Source of the DNA: Candidatus Brocadiia bacterium
GTDB taxonomy: Bacteria > Planctomycetota > MHYJ01 > WSZJ01
Assembly (NCBI GenBank): GCA_013360825.1
Contig: JABWAY010000320.1
Span: 1-5,925 of the forward strand
Length of the DNA stretch: 5,925 nucleotides
Direction: 5' to 3'
Every line of letters starts with the position of its first letter. Within the stretch, counting starts at the first letter, position 1. Positions 1-5,594 of the stretch are shown in pieces. A program made the position numbers and the translations under genes. The notes under the pieces were generated by a model. It ran no database searches and was not told where the DNA came from. It saw only the letters and a list, made by a program, of their open reading frames with translations.

Positions 1-66
1 TATTACCCCGAGATCGCCGGCATGGCTCAGGACGGCGGGCTGGAAGCCGCGGTCACCCCGTCGTGA
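1..66 (+). CDS. Possible C-terminal tail of an upstream plus-strand gene
   Basis: Plus frame 1 is open from the left edge to a TGA at 64-66, giving a 21-residue tail (begins YYPEIAGM, ends AVTPS). Eighteen of its 21 sense codons end in G or C, which fits the genome's coding style. It overlaps the minus-strand frame 171-1, so the two are competing readings of the same bases. The stretch is too short to identify a family. It should be resolved by extending the contig to the left. Confidence 0.3.
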   Translation, partial: YYPEIAGMAQDGGLEAAVTPS

Positions 67-171
67 CGGACTGAGAGAGGGCCGCAGCACCGTCGCCGCC
101 GCCACCAGGCACGCCCAGACCCCGAGGAACAGCAGGACGCCGCGCCCCGCCGCCGCCGGCCCGTCGATCAC
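1..171 (-). CDS. Putative membrane protein, N-terminal fragment (runs off left edge)
   Basis: The minus frame opens with GTG at 171-169, which overlaps the TGA stop of the upstream DUF2914 gene (GTGA overlap, typical of translational coupling). It stays open for 57 codons to the window edge. The first 31 codons all end in G or C, while second positions are much less GC-rich, which is the signature of coding DNA in a GC-rich genome. Residues about 10-30 form a hydrophobic stretch (GVLLFLGVWACLVAAATVL) that looks like a signal anchor or first transmembrane helix, followed by an Arg/Ser-rich stretch. Codon quality drops in the last 25 codons, where a plus-strand frame competes (1-66). I do not recognise the family. 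If real, it is probably the third gene of the minus-strand cluster. Confidence 0.45.
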   Translation of the reverse strand, partial: MIDGPAAAGRGVLLFLGVWACLVAAATVLRPSLSPSRRGDRGFQPAVLSHAGDLGVI

Positions 172-779
172 TTCTTCGTAATCTCAAACGCCTTCGTCGC
201 CAGGACCCGCCCCTGCTCGTCCTGAATCTCCACCTTCGCGCTCCCCGCCATCGACGCGTCGATCCGCTTCATCGCCCAGGTCCGGTACGGCGTCGCCGCC
301 GGAATCGTCACCCAGCTTCCGGTGGACTTGCGCCCGTTCAGCGTCCAGACCGGGCGCACCCGGCAACCCTTCGCATTCGTCACCTTCATCCAGGCGTAGA
401 CCTTCCCCGCCTTCCCCGCCACCCTGCCCAGGGAGTCCGACGGCTCCTTGTCCCGCACCGCGCTGCAGATCGTCAGCCGGTCCACCTGCACTCCCACCCC
501 CGCCGGCGGCGCCTCCGCCTGCCGCGCGGCGACCGGAACCGGTTCCCCGCTCACCGCGCGCGCCACCGCCGCCGCCATCATCCCGGCCGGGGCCGGAGCG
601 ACGCGCACGGGTGCGGGACGGGGGGGAAGCGTGACGAGTTCGACGGGAGCCTCGGGGACCCGGTCGGGGGGCGCCGGCACGGCCGGGACCGCCCCGCGCA
701 GGGCGCGCTCGCCCGCGGAAAACAGCCCGATTCCAAGACCCATGGCGACGAGGGTGCCGAGAACAATTCTGCGATTCAT
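168..779 (-). CDS. DUF2914-like membrane-anchored protein
   Basis: This is a 203-residue protein of unknown function. Residues 5-22 form a hydrophobic N-terminal signal anchor or uncleaved signal after basic MNRR, so the bulk is probably periplasmic. Residues about 30-95 are a low-complexity Pro/Ala/Val linker. Residues about 100-200 resemble the DUF2914 domain: a start RLTICSAVRDKEPSD, then VYAWMKVTN, a G-W-x-T segment (GSWVTIP), a conserved-looking YRTWAMKRI strand, and a closing strand pair ending in DEQGRVLATKAFEI. The domain assignment is from memory of the family pattern. The ATG is preceded by GGGAG with 6-base spacing. The gene lies 100 bases downstream of the lipoprotein gene on the same strand, and its stop overlaps the GTG of the next frame, suggesting one transcription unit. 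The domain has no known enzymatic role; a part in envelope or polysaccharide-related assemblies is only a guess. Confidence 0.8.
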   Translation of the reverse strand: MNRRIVLGTLVAMGLGIGLFSAGERALRGAVPAVPAPPDRVPEAPVELVTLPPRPAPVRVAPAPAGMMAAAVARAVSGEPVPVAARQAEAPPAGVGVQVDRLTICSAVRDKEPSDSLGRVAGKAGKVYAWMKVTNAKGCRVRPVWTLNGRKSTGSWVTIPAATPYRTWAMKRIDASMAGSAKVEIQDEQGRVLATKAFEITKK

Positions 780-879
780 GGCGGACTCCCGGGGAGAGGG
801 CCGGAGAGAAGGACCAGAATCCTTCTTCGTCCCCCCGGGGCCGGAAATTCAGGCCCCTCACCGGATTCGACTCAATTCC
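780..879 (-). other. Intergenic leader with two small hairpins
   Basis: This 100-base gap lies between the lipoprotein stop and the DUF2914 start. It holds two inverted repeats: GGGGCC (837-842) with GGCCCC (852-857) around a 9-base loop, and AGAAGGA (807-813) with TCCTTCT (820-826) around a 6-base loop. Neither is followed by a T tract in either direction, so an intrinsic terminator is not supported. They may be mRNA stabilising or attenuating structures in the leader of the downstream gene, or chance in GC-rich DNA. No convincing sigma70 promoter was seen, which is compatible with cotranscription. Confidence 0.3.
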
Positions 880-1401
880 CTACTTCGGCGCAGGTGCCTC
901 GGCCTCGAACGCGCCCTTCGCCCGGAAGACCAGCGGTCCCGTCACTCCCGAGCGCGGCGTCTCGCGGCGGCCCTCGAACGTGACGTTGAGGTCCCCCTCC
1001 AGGTCGCGCCCCTCGCGCCGCGTGACACGGACGGTCCCCTTCGGCCCCGACCCGACATACCAGACGGTCTCGCCGCCGAATTCGCGCACCCACATCACGC
1101 CGTCCACGATCTCGTCGCCTCGAAGCGCGAGCCAGACGCGGATTTCGGTCCCCTCCTCCTTCCGGGCGAAGACCACGACGTCCTGGTCCCCGGAGACGAC
1201 GGTCACGAGCTGGCCGCCCTCGAGCGCGGAGTATTTTCCGGGAAGTTCCGGCGGGTCGGCCAGCGCCGCGTCGCGCAGCCACCGGCCCGTTTTCAGCGTG
1301 TACTGCCGTTCCGGGCCGTACGAGGCGACCAGCGGATCCTGCGCCGCGCACCCGGCCACCGCCACGATCAGCATCGCCGCCGAAATCCTCATGCCGGCCA
1401 C
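880..1401 (-). CDS. Small predicted lipoprotein, unknown function
   Basis: This is a 173-residue predicted lipoprotein. A short hydrophobic signal (MRISAAMLIVAVAGC) ends in a lipobox V-A-G-C, with the lipidated cysteine at residue 18 (15 from the alternative start). The mature part has alternating hydrophobic/polar strands (for example LVTVVSGDQDVVVFARK, IRVWLALRGDEIVDGVMWVR, GTVRVTRREGRDLEGDLNVTFEG), suggesting an all-beta domain. It ends in an acidic Ala/Pro tail. I do not recognise the family. The start was chosen as GTG 1401 because GGGAGG (1411-1416) sits 9 bases upstream. ATG 1392 is the alternative but lies 18 bases from that site. The open frame continues upstream to 1566, but that stretch is Gly/Arg-rich, precedes the signal peptide and overlaps the divergent gene's leader, so it was left out. 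The gene is divergent from the Topo VI operon and heads the minus-strand cluster. Confidence 0.75.
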   Translation of the reverse strand: MAGMRISAAMLIVAVAGCAAQDPLVASYGPERQYTLKTGRWLRDAALADPPELPGKYSALEGGQLVTVVSGDQDVVVFARKEEGTEIRVWLALRGDEIVDGVMWVREFGGETVWYVGSGPKGTVRVTRREGRDLEGDLNVTFEGRRETPRSGVTGPLVFRAKGAFEAEAPAPK

Positions 1402-1607
1402 GCTATCAAACCTCCCGGACCCCGTCCCGGATCTTCTCCCCGCCGTTCTTCCTTGCCAGCCGCCGCCCGGGCGGGTACCACTTCGCCCTTCAGCCCACCC
1501 CCAACCTTTGCCGAAAACCACTTCGGAGGCCGGTGTCTCCATCCATGAAGAAACGCCCCCTGGCAACAGCCCCCGTGAAAGCGGGGACTCCTTCGAAGAG
1601 GACGCGC
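1402..1607. other. Divergent control region between lipoprotein gene and Topo VI operon
   Basis: This 206-base region must carry promoters for both directions. On the plus strand TTGCCA (1453-1458) and TACCAC (1476-1481) are spaced by 17 bases, a weak sigma70-like pair. A perfect 12-base palindrome CCGCCCGGGCGG (1463-1474) lies between them and could be an operator, but it may be chance in GC-rich sequence. Upstream in-frame starts for the topoisomerase subunit B gene (GTG 1533, ATG 1545) also fall here. No RNA gene or riboswitch was recognised. Confidence 0.3.
1595..1601 (+). promoter_or_regulatory. Ribosome-binding site deciding the Topo VI-B start
   Basis: GAAGAGG ends 6 bases before ATG 1608. 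The other upstream purine-rich site, GGAGG at 1525-1529, is only 3 bases from GTG 1533 and 15 bases from ATG 1545, so it fits neither. This favours 1608 as the start, with 1545 as the main alternative. Confidence 0.5.
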
Positions 1608-3434
1608 ATGGCCGAGGATCGAGTGGAGCCTGGATCTGCGACGTCGTCGGCCCCGGCGGTGAAGGCGGGGCGCGGGTCGCGGGTGTCGGTGGTCCCGATG
1701 GCGGGAGAAGGGGCGGCGGAGCCGGCGCCGCGGAGACGCGGGGCGGCGCATGTGCCGCAGACGGCGGAGTCGCTGGCCAAGCGCCAGCGCGAGATCAGCG
1801 TCAGCGAGTTTTTCGCGAAGAACCGGCATCTGCTCGGGTTCGACAATCCGAAGCGTGCGCTGATGACGGCGGTGAAGGAGGCGGTGGACAACTCGCTGGA
1901 CGCCTGCGAGGAAGCCGGCGTGCTGCCGGACCTGCTGGTGGAGATCCAGATGAAGTCGGAGGACCGGTTCCGGCTGATCGTGGAGGACAACGGCCCCGGG
2001 ATCGTGAAGGCGCAGGTCCCGAAGATCTTCGGGAAGCTGCTCTACGGGTCGAAGTTTCACACGATGAAGCAGTCGCGCGGGCAGCAGGGGATCGGGATCA
2101 GCGCGGCGGGGCTGTACGCGCAGATCACGGCGGGGCAGCCGGTGCGGATCGTGACGCGGACGGGGGCGAAGAAGCCGGCGTACGAGTGCGAGCTGCACCT
2201 CGACACGACGAAGAACCAGGCGGAGCTGGTGCATGAGAAGGAGACGGACACCTGGCACCGCGATCACGGCACGCGCGTGGAGCTGGAGTTCGAGGGGAAG
2301 TATGAGAAGGGGCGCCGGTCGGTGGATGAGTACATCCGGCAGACGGCGATCGCCAACCCTCACCTGACGCTGACGTACATCTCCCCGCTCGGCGAGAAGA
2401 CGGTCTACCCGCGGCAGGTGCAGACGAACCCGGAGCCGCCGAAAGAGATCAAGCCGCACCCCTACGGCGTCGAACTCGGGACGCTGATCAAGATGATGCG
2501 GTCGACGGGCGAGAAGAAGATGCAGGGGTTCCTGTGCAACGACTTCTCCCGGGTTTCCTCACAGATCGCCCACGAAATCCTCGGAAAGGCCGGGCTCACG
2601 TCGAATACCTGGGTGCAGTCGGTCGGCCTGAAAGAGGCCGAGGCGCTGCACAAGGCGATCCCGCAGGTCAAGATCATGGCCCCGCCGACGAACTGCATCT
2701 CGCCGATCGGCGAGGACAGAATCCTGGCGGGGCTCAAGGCGACGGTGAAGGCCAAGTGCTACGTCGCGACGACGCGCCGGCCGTCGGTGTACCGCGGAAA
2801 TCCGTTCCTCGTGGAGGCCGCGATCGCGTGGGATTGCGACGGGATGGACTCCGAGGATCCCGTCACGCTCTTCCGCTATGCGAACCGGGTCCCCCTTCTC
2901 TACCAGCAGTCCGCCTGCGCGATCGCCCAGGCGGCGACGGAGACCTCCTGGAAGAACTACGGCCTTTCCCAGCCCCGCGGGTCGCTGCCCCTCGGCCCCG
3001 CGGTCCTGTTCATCCATTTCGCCTCCGTCTGGGTCCCGTTCACCAGCGAATCGAAGGACGCGATCGCGAACTACGCGGAGGTCGAGAAGGAGATCAAGCT
3101 CGCCCTCCAGGAGGTCGGCCGGAAGATCGGGACGTTCATCCGGCAGCAGGAGCACGCGCAGCGGGAGGCGAAACGGAGGCAGATTTTCGAGCGGTACGCG
3201 GCGATCCTGTCGTTCTCGCTTGCGTACCTGCAGCAGAAGGGTGCGGTCGGGGAATCGAAGCTGGCGACGGTGCAGAAGCAGGCCGACCGGATCAACGGCT
3301 GGCTGGTGAAGATCGCGAAACGTGAGAGTGCGCTGGCCGACCGGCTGATCAAGGGATCGCTGGTTGCGGTGGACAAGGACGTCCATGTCGTGGCCGACAC
3401 GCCCGCGGAGCCCCCTGCGGATACGAACGAGTAA
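1608..3434 (+). CDS. top6B: DNA topoisomerase VI subunit B
   Basis: This is the ATPase subunit of type IIB topoisomerase. With subunit A it forms an A2B2 enzyme that passes one DNA duplex through another and relaxes supercoils or decatenates using ATP. From ATG 1608 it is 608 residues. Residues 1 to about 52 are an Ala/Pro/Arg-rich, probably disordered extension; the conserved core starts near LAKRQREISVSEFFAKNRH (57-75). The GHKL motifs are intact: N box KEAVDNSLDAC (Asn95), EDNGPGI (126-132) and SRGQQGIGIS (156-165). The H2TH region follows (about 286-360, GVELGTLIKMM then FSRVSSQIAHEIL), then the transducer. VPFTSESK carries Lys483 at the position of the family's ATP-sensing switch lysine, and a long helical stretch (about 490-580) leads to subunit A. 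The short acidic/Pro tail leaves no room for the Ig-fold domain of some archaeal homologues. A longer start (GTG 1533 or ATG 1545) would only extend the disordered part. It is followed after 30 bases by the subunit A gene. Confidence 0.96.
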   Translation: MAEDRVEPGSATSSAPAVKAGRGSRVSVVPMAGEGAAEPAPRRRGAAHVPQTAESLAKRQREISVSEFFAKNRHLLGFDNPKRALMTAVKEAVDNSLDACEEAGVLPDLLVEIQMKSEDRFRLIVEDNGPGIVKAQVPKIFGKLLYGSKFHTMKQSRGQQGIGISAAGLYAQITAGQPVRIVTRTGAKKPAYECELHLDTTKNQAELVHEKETDTWHRDHGTRVELEFEGKYEKGRRSVDEYIRQTAIANPHLTLTYISPLGEKTVYPRQVQTNPEPPKEIKPHPYGVELGTLIKMMRSTGEKKMQGFLCNDFSRVSSQIAHEILGKAGLTSNTWVQSVGLKEAEALHKAIPQVKIMAPPTNCISPIGEDRILAGLKATVKAKCYVATTRRPSVYRGNPFLVEAAIAWDCDGMDSEDPVTLFRYANRVPLLYQQSACAIAQAATETSWKNYGLSQPRGSLPLGPAVLFIHFASVWVPFTSESKDAIANYAEVEKEIKLALQEVGRKIGTFIRQQEHAQREAKRRQIFERYAAILSFSLAYLQQKGAVGESKLATVQKQADRINGWLVKIAKRESALADRLIKGSLVAVDKDVHVVADTPAEPPADTNE

Positions 3435-3464
3435 CCCCCTGTCACCTGACCCGGAGACCCGGCG

Positions 3465-4568
3465 ATGATCGCCCCGATCAAGAAGAACGAAAAGGTCCTG
3501 CGCCAGCTGTCGAACCTCGCCGCGGAGGTGACCGCCGAGGTCAAGTCGGCGAAGAACCCGAGCATCGACATCCCGCTCCGGAACCTCTCGAACGTCAATT
3601 TCAACCCGAAGAAGCTCATCATCGAGATGGGGAAGGCGAAGCAGTCCCGGGAGTTCTACAACATCTCGATGGCGCGCAAGTTCATGCAGACGTTCCTGGT
3701 GGCCGAGAAGTGCAAGAGCGTGCTCGACGAGGGGAAGACGACGAGCATCCGCGACCTGTACTACATGGCAAAGCGGGACATCCCGGGGACGAGCGAGAAC
3801 ACGTTCGAGGAGCAGGTCGAGAGCGACCCGATCATCGAGGACCTCGAGGTGACCGCGGACGCCCTGCGCGAGGAGCTGGGGCTGTTCGCCTCGAACAAAG
3901 GCGCCCTGGTCGGCGAGCTCACGCTGCGGGACATGGGCGACACCATCGACGGCCGCCGGATGGGCTCCGGCGGCTGGTCGATCCCGTCGATCGTCGAACC
4001 CAACATCATCCAGTTCAAGAAATGCGACGCGAAGTTCATCCTTCTCGTCGAAAAGGACGCGGTCTGGCGGCGCCTGAACGAGGACAAGTTCTGGAAGAAG
4101 CACCGGTGCATCCTGCTGCACGGTCAGGGCCAGCCGCCGCGCGGCGTCCGCCGGCTGCTGCACCGGATGGTGAACGAGCTGAAACTGCCGCTCTACGTGT
4201 TCGTCGACAACGACCCGTGGGGGTACTACATCCACAGCGTCATCAAGCAGGGGTCGATCAACCTCGCCTACGAGTCCGTCCGCATGGCGGTCCCCAGCGC
4301 CCGGTTCCTCGGCCTGTCGAGCTTCGACAAGGCGGAGTGGAAACTGGACGACCGGGTGATCATCCGCCTGAACGACGAGGACGTGAAGCGGGCGAAGCAG
4401 CTTCTCGAGTACCCCTGGTTCCAGAAGAAGGAGTGGCAGAAGGAGATCCGCAACATGCTCAAGCTCGGCTACAAGCTCGAGCTGGAGGCGCTCTCCAACC
4501 GCGGCATCAGCTTCGTGACGGAGGAGTACCTGCCGAAGAAGATCCGGGACAAGGCGTTCCTCGACTAA
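3465..4568 (+). CDS. top6A: DNA topoisomerase VI subunit A
   Basis: This is the DNA-cleaving subunit of topoisomerase VI, homologous to eukaryotic Spo11. It makes a double-strand break with 2-base 5' overhangs through a tyrosine covalently joined to DNA. The protein has 367 residues, the usual size. An N-terminal helical segment (about 1-60) leads into the winged-helix CAP domain with RDLYY (96-100); by family convention the second tyrosine, Tyr100, is the nucleophile. The Toprim domain follows, with the metal-binding glutamate in LLVEKDAV (Glu196) and the DxD in VFVDNDPWGYYI (Asp248, Asp250). A conserved segment, KQGSINLAYES, follows, and then a helical C-terminus (RGISFVTEEYLPKKI) that ends the protein. 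The ATG has GGAG (3453-3456) 8 bases upstream. The gene lies 30 bases after subunit B with no terminator between them, so both are probably made from one mRNA. Nothing suggests inactivation, and B and A are separate genes, unlike the fused Topo VIII. Confidence 0.97.
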   Translation: MIAPIKKNEKVLRQLSNLAAEVTAEVKSAKNPSIDIPLRNLSNVNFNPKKLIIEMGKAKQSREFYNISMARKFMQTFLVAEKCKSVLDEGKTTSIRDLYYMAKRDIPGTSENTFEEQVESDPIIEDLEVTADALREELGLFASNKGALVGELTLRDMGDTIDGRRMGSGGWSIPSIVEPNIIQFKKCDAKFILLVEKDAVWRRLNEDKFWKKHRCILLHGQGQPPRGVRRLLHRMVNELKLPLYVFVDNDPWGYYIHSVIKQGSINLAYESVRMAVPSARFLGLSSFDKAEWKLDDRVIIRLNDEDVKRAKQLLEYPWFQKKEWQKEIRNMLKLGYKLELEALSNRGISFVTEEYLPKKIRDKAFLD

Positions 4569-4707
4569 CTAGCTCCACGATGAAATTGTGCCATTCAGAC
4601 GACGCGGTTTTCGACGGCATGCAAGGAGGAGACCGGAATCGATGTCGGTGAACATCGATGAGGATCGAATGGCACAAGAGCATCGTGGAGTTACTCAGGT
4701 CGCCCCC
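4569..4707. repeat. Long imperfect inverted repeat with nested hairpin in a convergent gap
   Basis: The left arm 4573-4596 and right arm 4667-4690 are inverted copies: CTCCACGATG, then a 3-base mismatch (AAA against CTC), then TTGTGCCATTC. That is 21 of 24 paired, with a 70-base spacer. TAA/TTA just outside can extend the pairing past a CTAG bulge. Inside the spacer a perfect 8-base stem (ATCGATGT 4638-4645, ACATCGAT 4652-4659) has a 6-base loop. The stretch is visibly less GC-rich than the flanking genes. There is no T tract, so it is not a standard intrinsic terminator, although its place between convergent stops would suit a bidirectional one. It could also be a small palindromic mobile element (MITE- or REP-like) or a structured RNA. 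I saw no clear target-site duplication. Confidence 0.8.
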
Positions 4708-5334
4708 CTACTTCTTCCGCGCCTCCAGGGCCTGCACGACCGCCAGGGAGATGTCGTACCCCGTGTGCGCGTAGATCACCGCACGACGGCCCAGCCGCTC
4801 GTCCACGCCGCCCTTCCCCGCATCCTCGACGGCCTTGTTCGGCTCGACGGCCAGAACGAGCGTGATGCCGTTCGCCTCGCAGTACTTCGCGATCTCCTCC
4901 CGGATCTCGTCGTAGAGCGCCGAAATCCCGGTATCCAGCCGCTCCTTCACCTCCTGGTTCCACGCCTTCATCATGTACTCCGCCTTCGCCTGGATCTGGA
5001 TGATCTCGATCTGGAGGCTCTTGCGGACCTTGTCGCCGAGTCCCGGGGTGTCCCGCATCGCGATCTTCTCCTTCGCCTGGTCCTCCAGCTCCTTCACGAG
5101 CTTCTCCTGCGCCTGCTTCTCCTTCTCCAGTTCCTCCGTGAACTCCCGGACCCGGGTCCAGGCGTTGAAGATGGCGGACATGTTCACGGTCGCGATCTTC
5201 TCGGCGGTCGGGCGCGGGGGCGGCGCCGGCGGGAGCACGATCTTGCCCGGCCCGGGGGGCACCGGCGGAACGTCCGTCTGGGCGAACACAGGGGCGGCGA
5301 GCAGGAGGGCGAGGAGGATCAGAAGCGGACGCAT
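4708..5334 (-). CDS. OmpH/Skp family periplasmic chaperone-like protein
   Basis: This is a 208-residue exported protein of the OmpH (Skp) family. Members are periplasmic chaperones that hold unfolded outer-membrane proteins, but many bacterial paralogues have no tested role. A Sec signal peptide (MRPLLILLALLLAAPVFA) ends in an A-x-A-like VFA, with cleavage before Gln19. Residues 20-43 are a Pro-rich linker not present in classical Skp. The core starts with the first strand KIATVNMSAIFNAW (46-59). A charged coiled-coil region follows (about 62-130, KEKQAQEKLVKELEDQ), then the return helix YDEIREEIAKYCEANGI, the strand TLVLAVEPN, and a closing segment VIYAHTGYDISLAVVQALE. This order matches the family, which trimerises through the strands with the helices as tentacles. 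AAGGAG at 5340-5345 is 5 bases before the ATG. The gene converges on the Topo VI operon and seems functionally unrelated to it. No bamA or lpxD neighbour is visible. Confidence 0.88.
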   Translation of the reverse strand: MRPLLILLALLLAAPVFAQTDVPPVPPGPGKIVLPPAPPPRPTAEKIATVNMSAIFNAWTRVREFTEELEKEKQAQEKLVKELEDQAKEKIAMRDTPGLGDKVRKSLQIEIIQIQAKAEYMMKAWNQEVKERLDTGISALYDEIREEIAKYCEANGITLVLAVEPNKAVEDAGKGGVDERLGRRAVIYAHTGYDISLAVVQALEARKK

Positions 5335-5384
5335 CGGGACTCCTTGGGAGAATGTGCGGGGTTGGGGACCGGTCGTCTGTGCGG

Positions 5385-5413
5385 AGGATATCGGGAGGGT
5401 CTCAGTTTGTCAG
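5385..5413 (-). promoter_or_regulatory. Putative sigma70-like promoter of the OmpH-like gene
   Basis: Read on the minus strand, CTGACA (5413-5408) and TATCCT (5390-5385) are separated by 17 bases, matching the -35 consensus at 5 of 6 positions and the -10 at 4 of 6. Transcription would begin near 5378, giving a leader of about 45 bases that contains the AAGGAG ribosome-binding site. The call is by eye only. Confidence 0.4.
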
Positions 5414-5594
5414 CCTCCGCCTGGACCGGATTCCCGCGCCGGGGCCGGGGGGACTCAGGGTCCGGGCCTGTCCATGCCGATATAGGAGCGTCCCGCAGGG
5501 CTTGCGTGCGGTCCTCGAGACGTGCCCGCCGGCCTCCCTCCTGCCGATCGGCCCACACTCACACACCACACCCGGACTCACGGCGGACTTCACC
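5414..5594. other. Remainder of divergent intergenic region
   Basis: This lies between the OmpH-like promoter and the SWIM gene. It is GC-rich with G and C runs (about 5434-5452) and a CA-rich stretch (about 5552-5572, CACACTCACACACCACACC) just before the SWIM gene. A plus-strand promoter for that gene must lie here, but I could not pick one with confidence; GATATAGG near 5479 is a -10-like possibility without a matching -35. No small gene was supported. Confidence 0.3.

Noticed and set aside
837..857. Intrinsic terminator after the lipoprotein gene
   Set aside because: The GGGGCC/GGCCCC stem has only 6 pairs and a 9-base loop and no T tract in either direction.
448..2236. Long plus-strand open frames across the lipoprotein and DUF2914 genes and into Topo VI-B
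   Set aside because: They are low-complexity Arg/Pro/Ser-rich shadows that conflict with well-supported genes on the other strand or in another frame.
2559..4235. 558-codon minus-strand open frame antisense to the Topo VI genes
   Set aside because: It has an Arg/Leu/Asp/Val-rich composition typical of the complement of GC-rich coding DNA, spans both topoisomerase genes including their junction and shows no recognisable domain.
1608..4568. Topoisomerase VIII or Spo11-like stand-alone protein
   Set aside because: Topo VIII is a single fused chain, and Spo11 homologues lack an adjacent full GHKL subunit. Here there are two separate full-length subunits in the usual B-A order.
4580..4651. 23-codon plus-strand ORF starting in the left arm of the inverted repeat
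   Set aside because: It has no ribosome-binding site, is very short, and its ATG arises from the repeat arm itself, so a peptide is not supported.
4573..4690. Integron attC site
   Set aside because: The imperfect palindrome invited the comparison, but the ends do not carry the RYYYAAC and GTTRRRY core sites and no integrase or cassette array is nearby.
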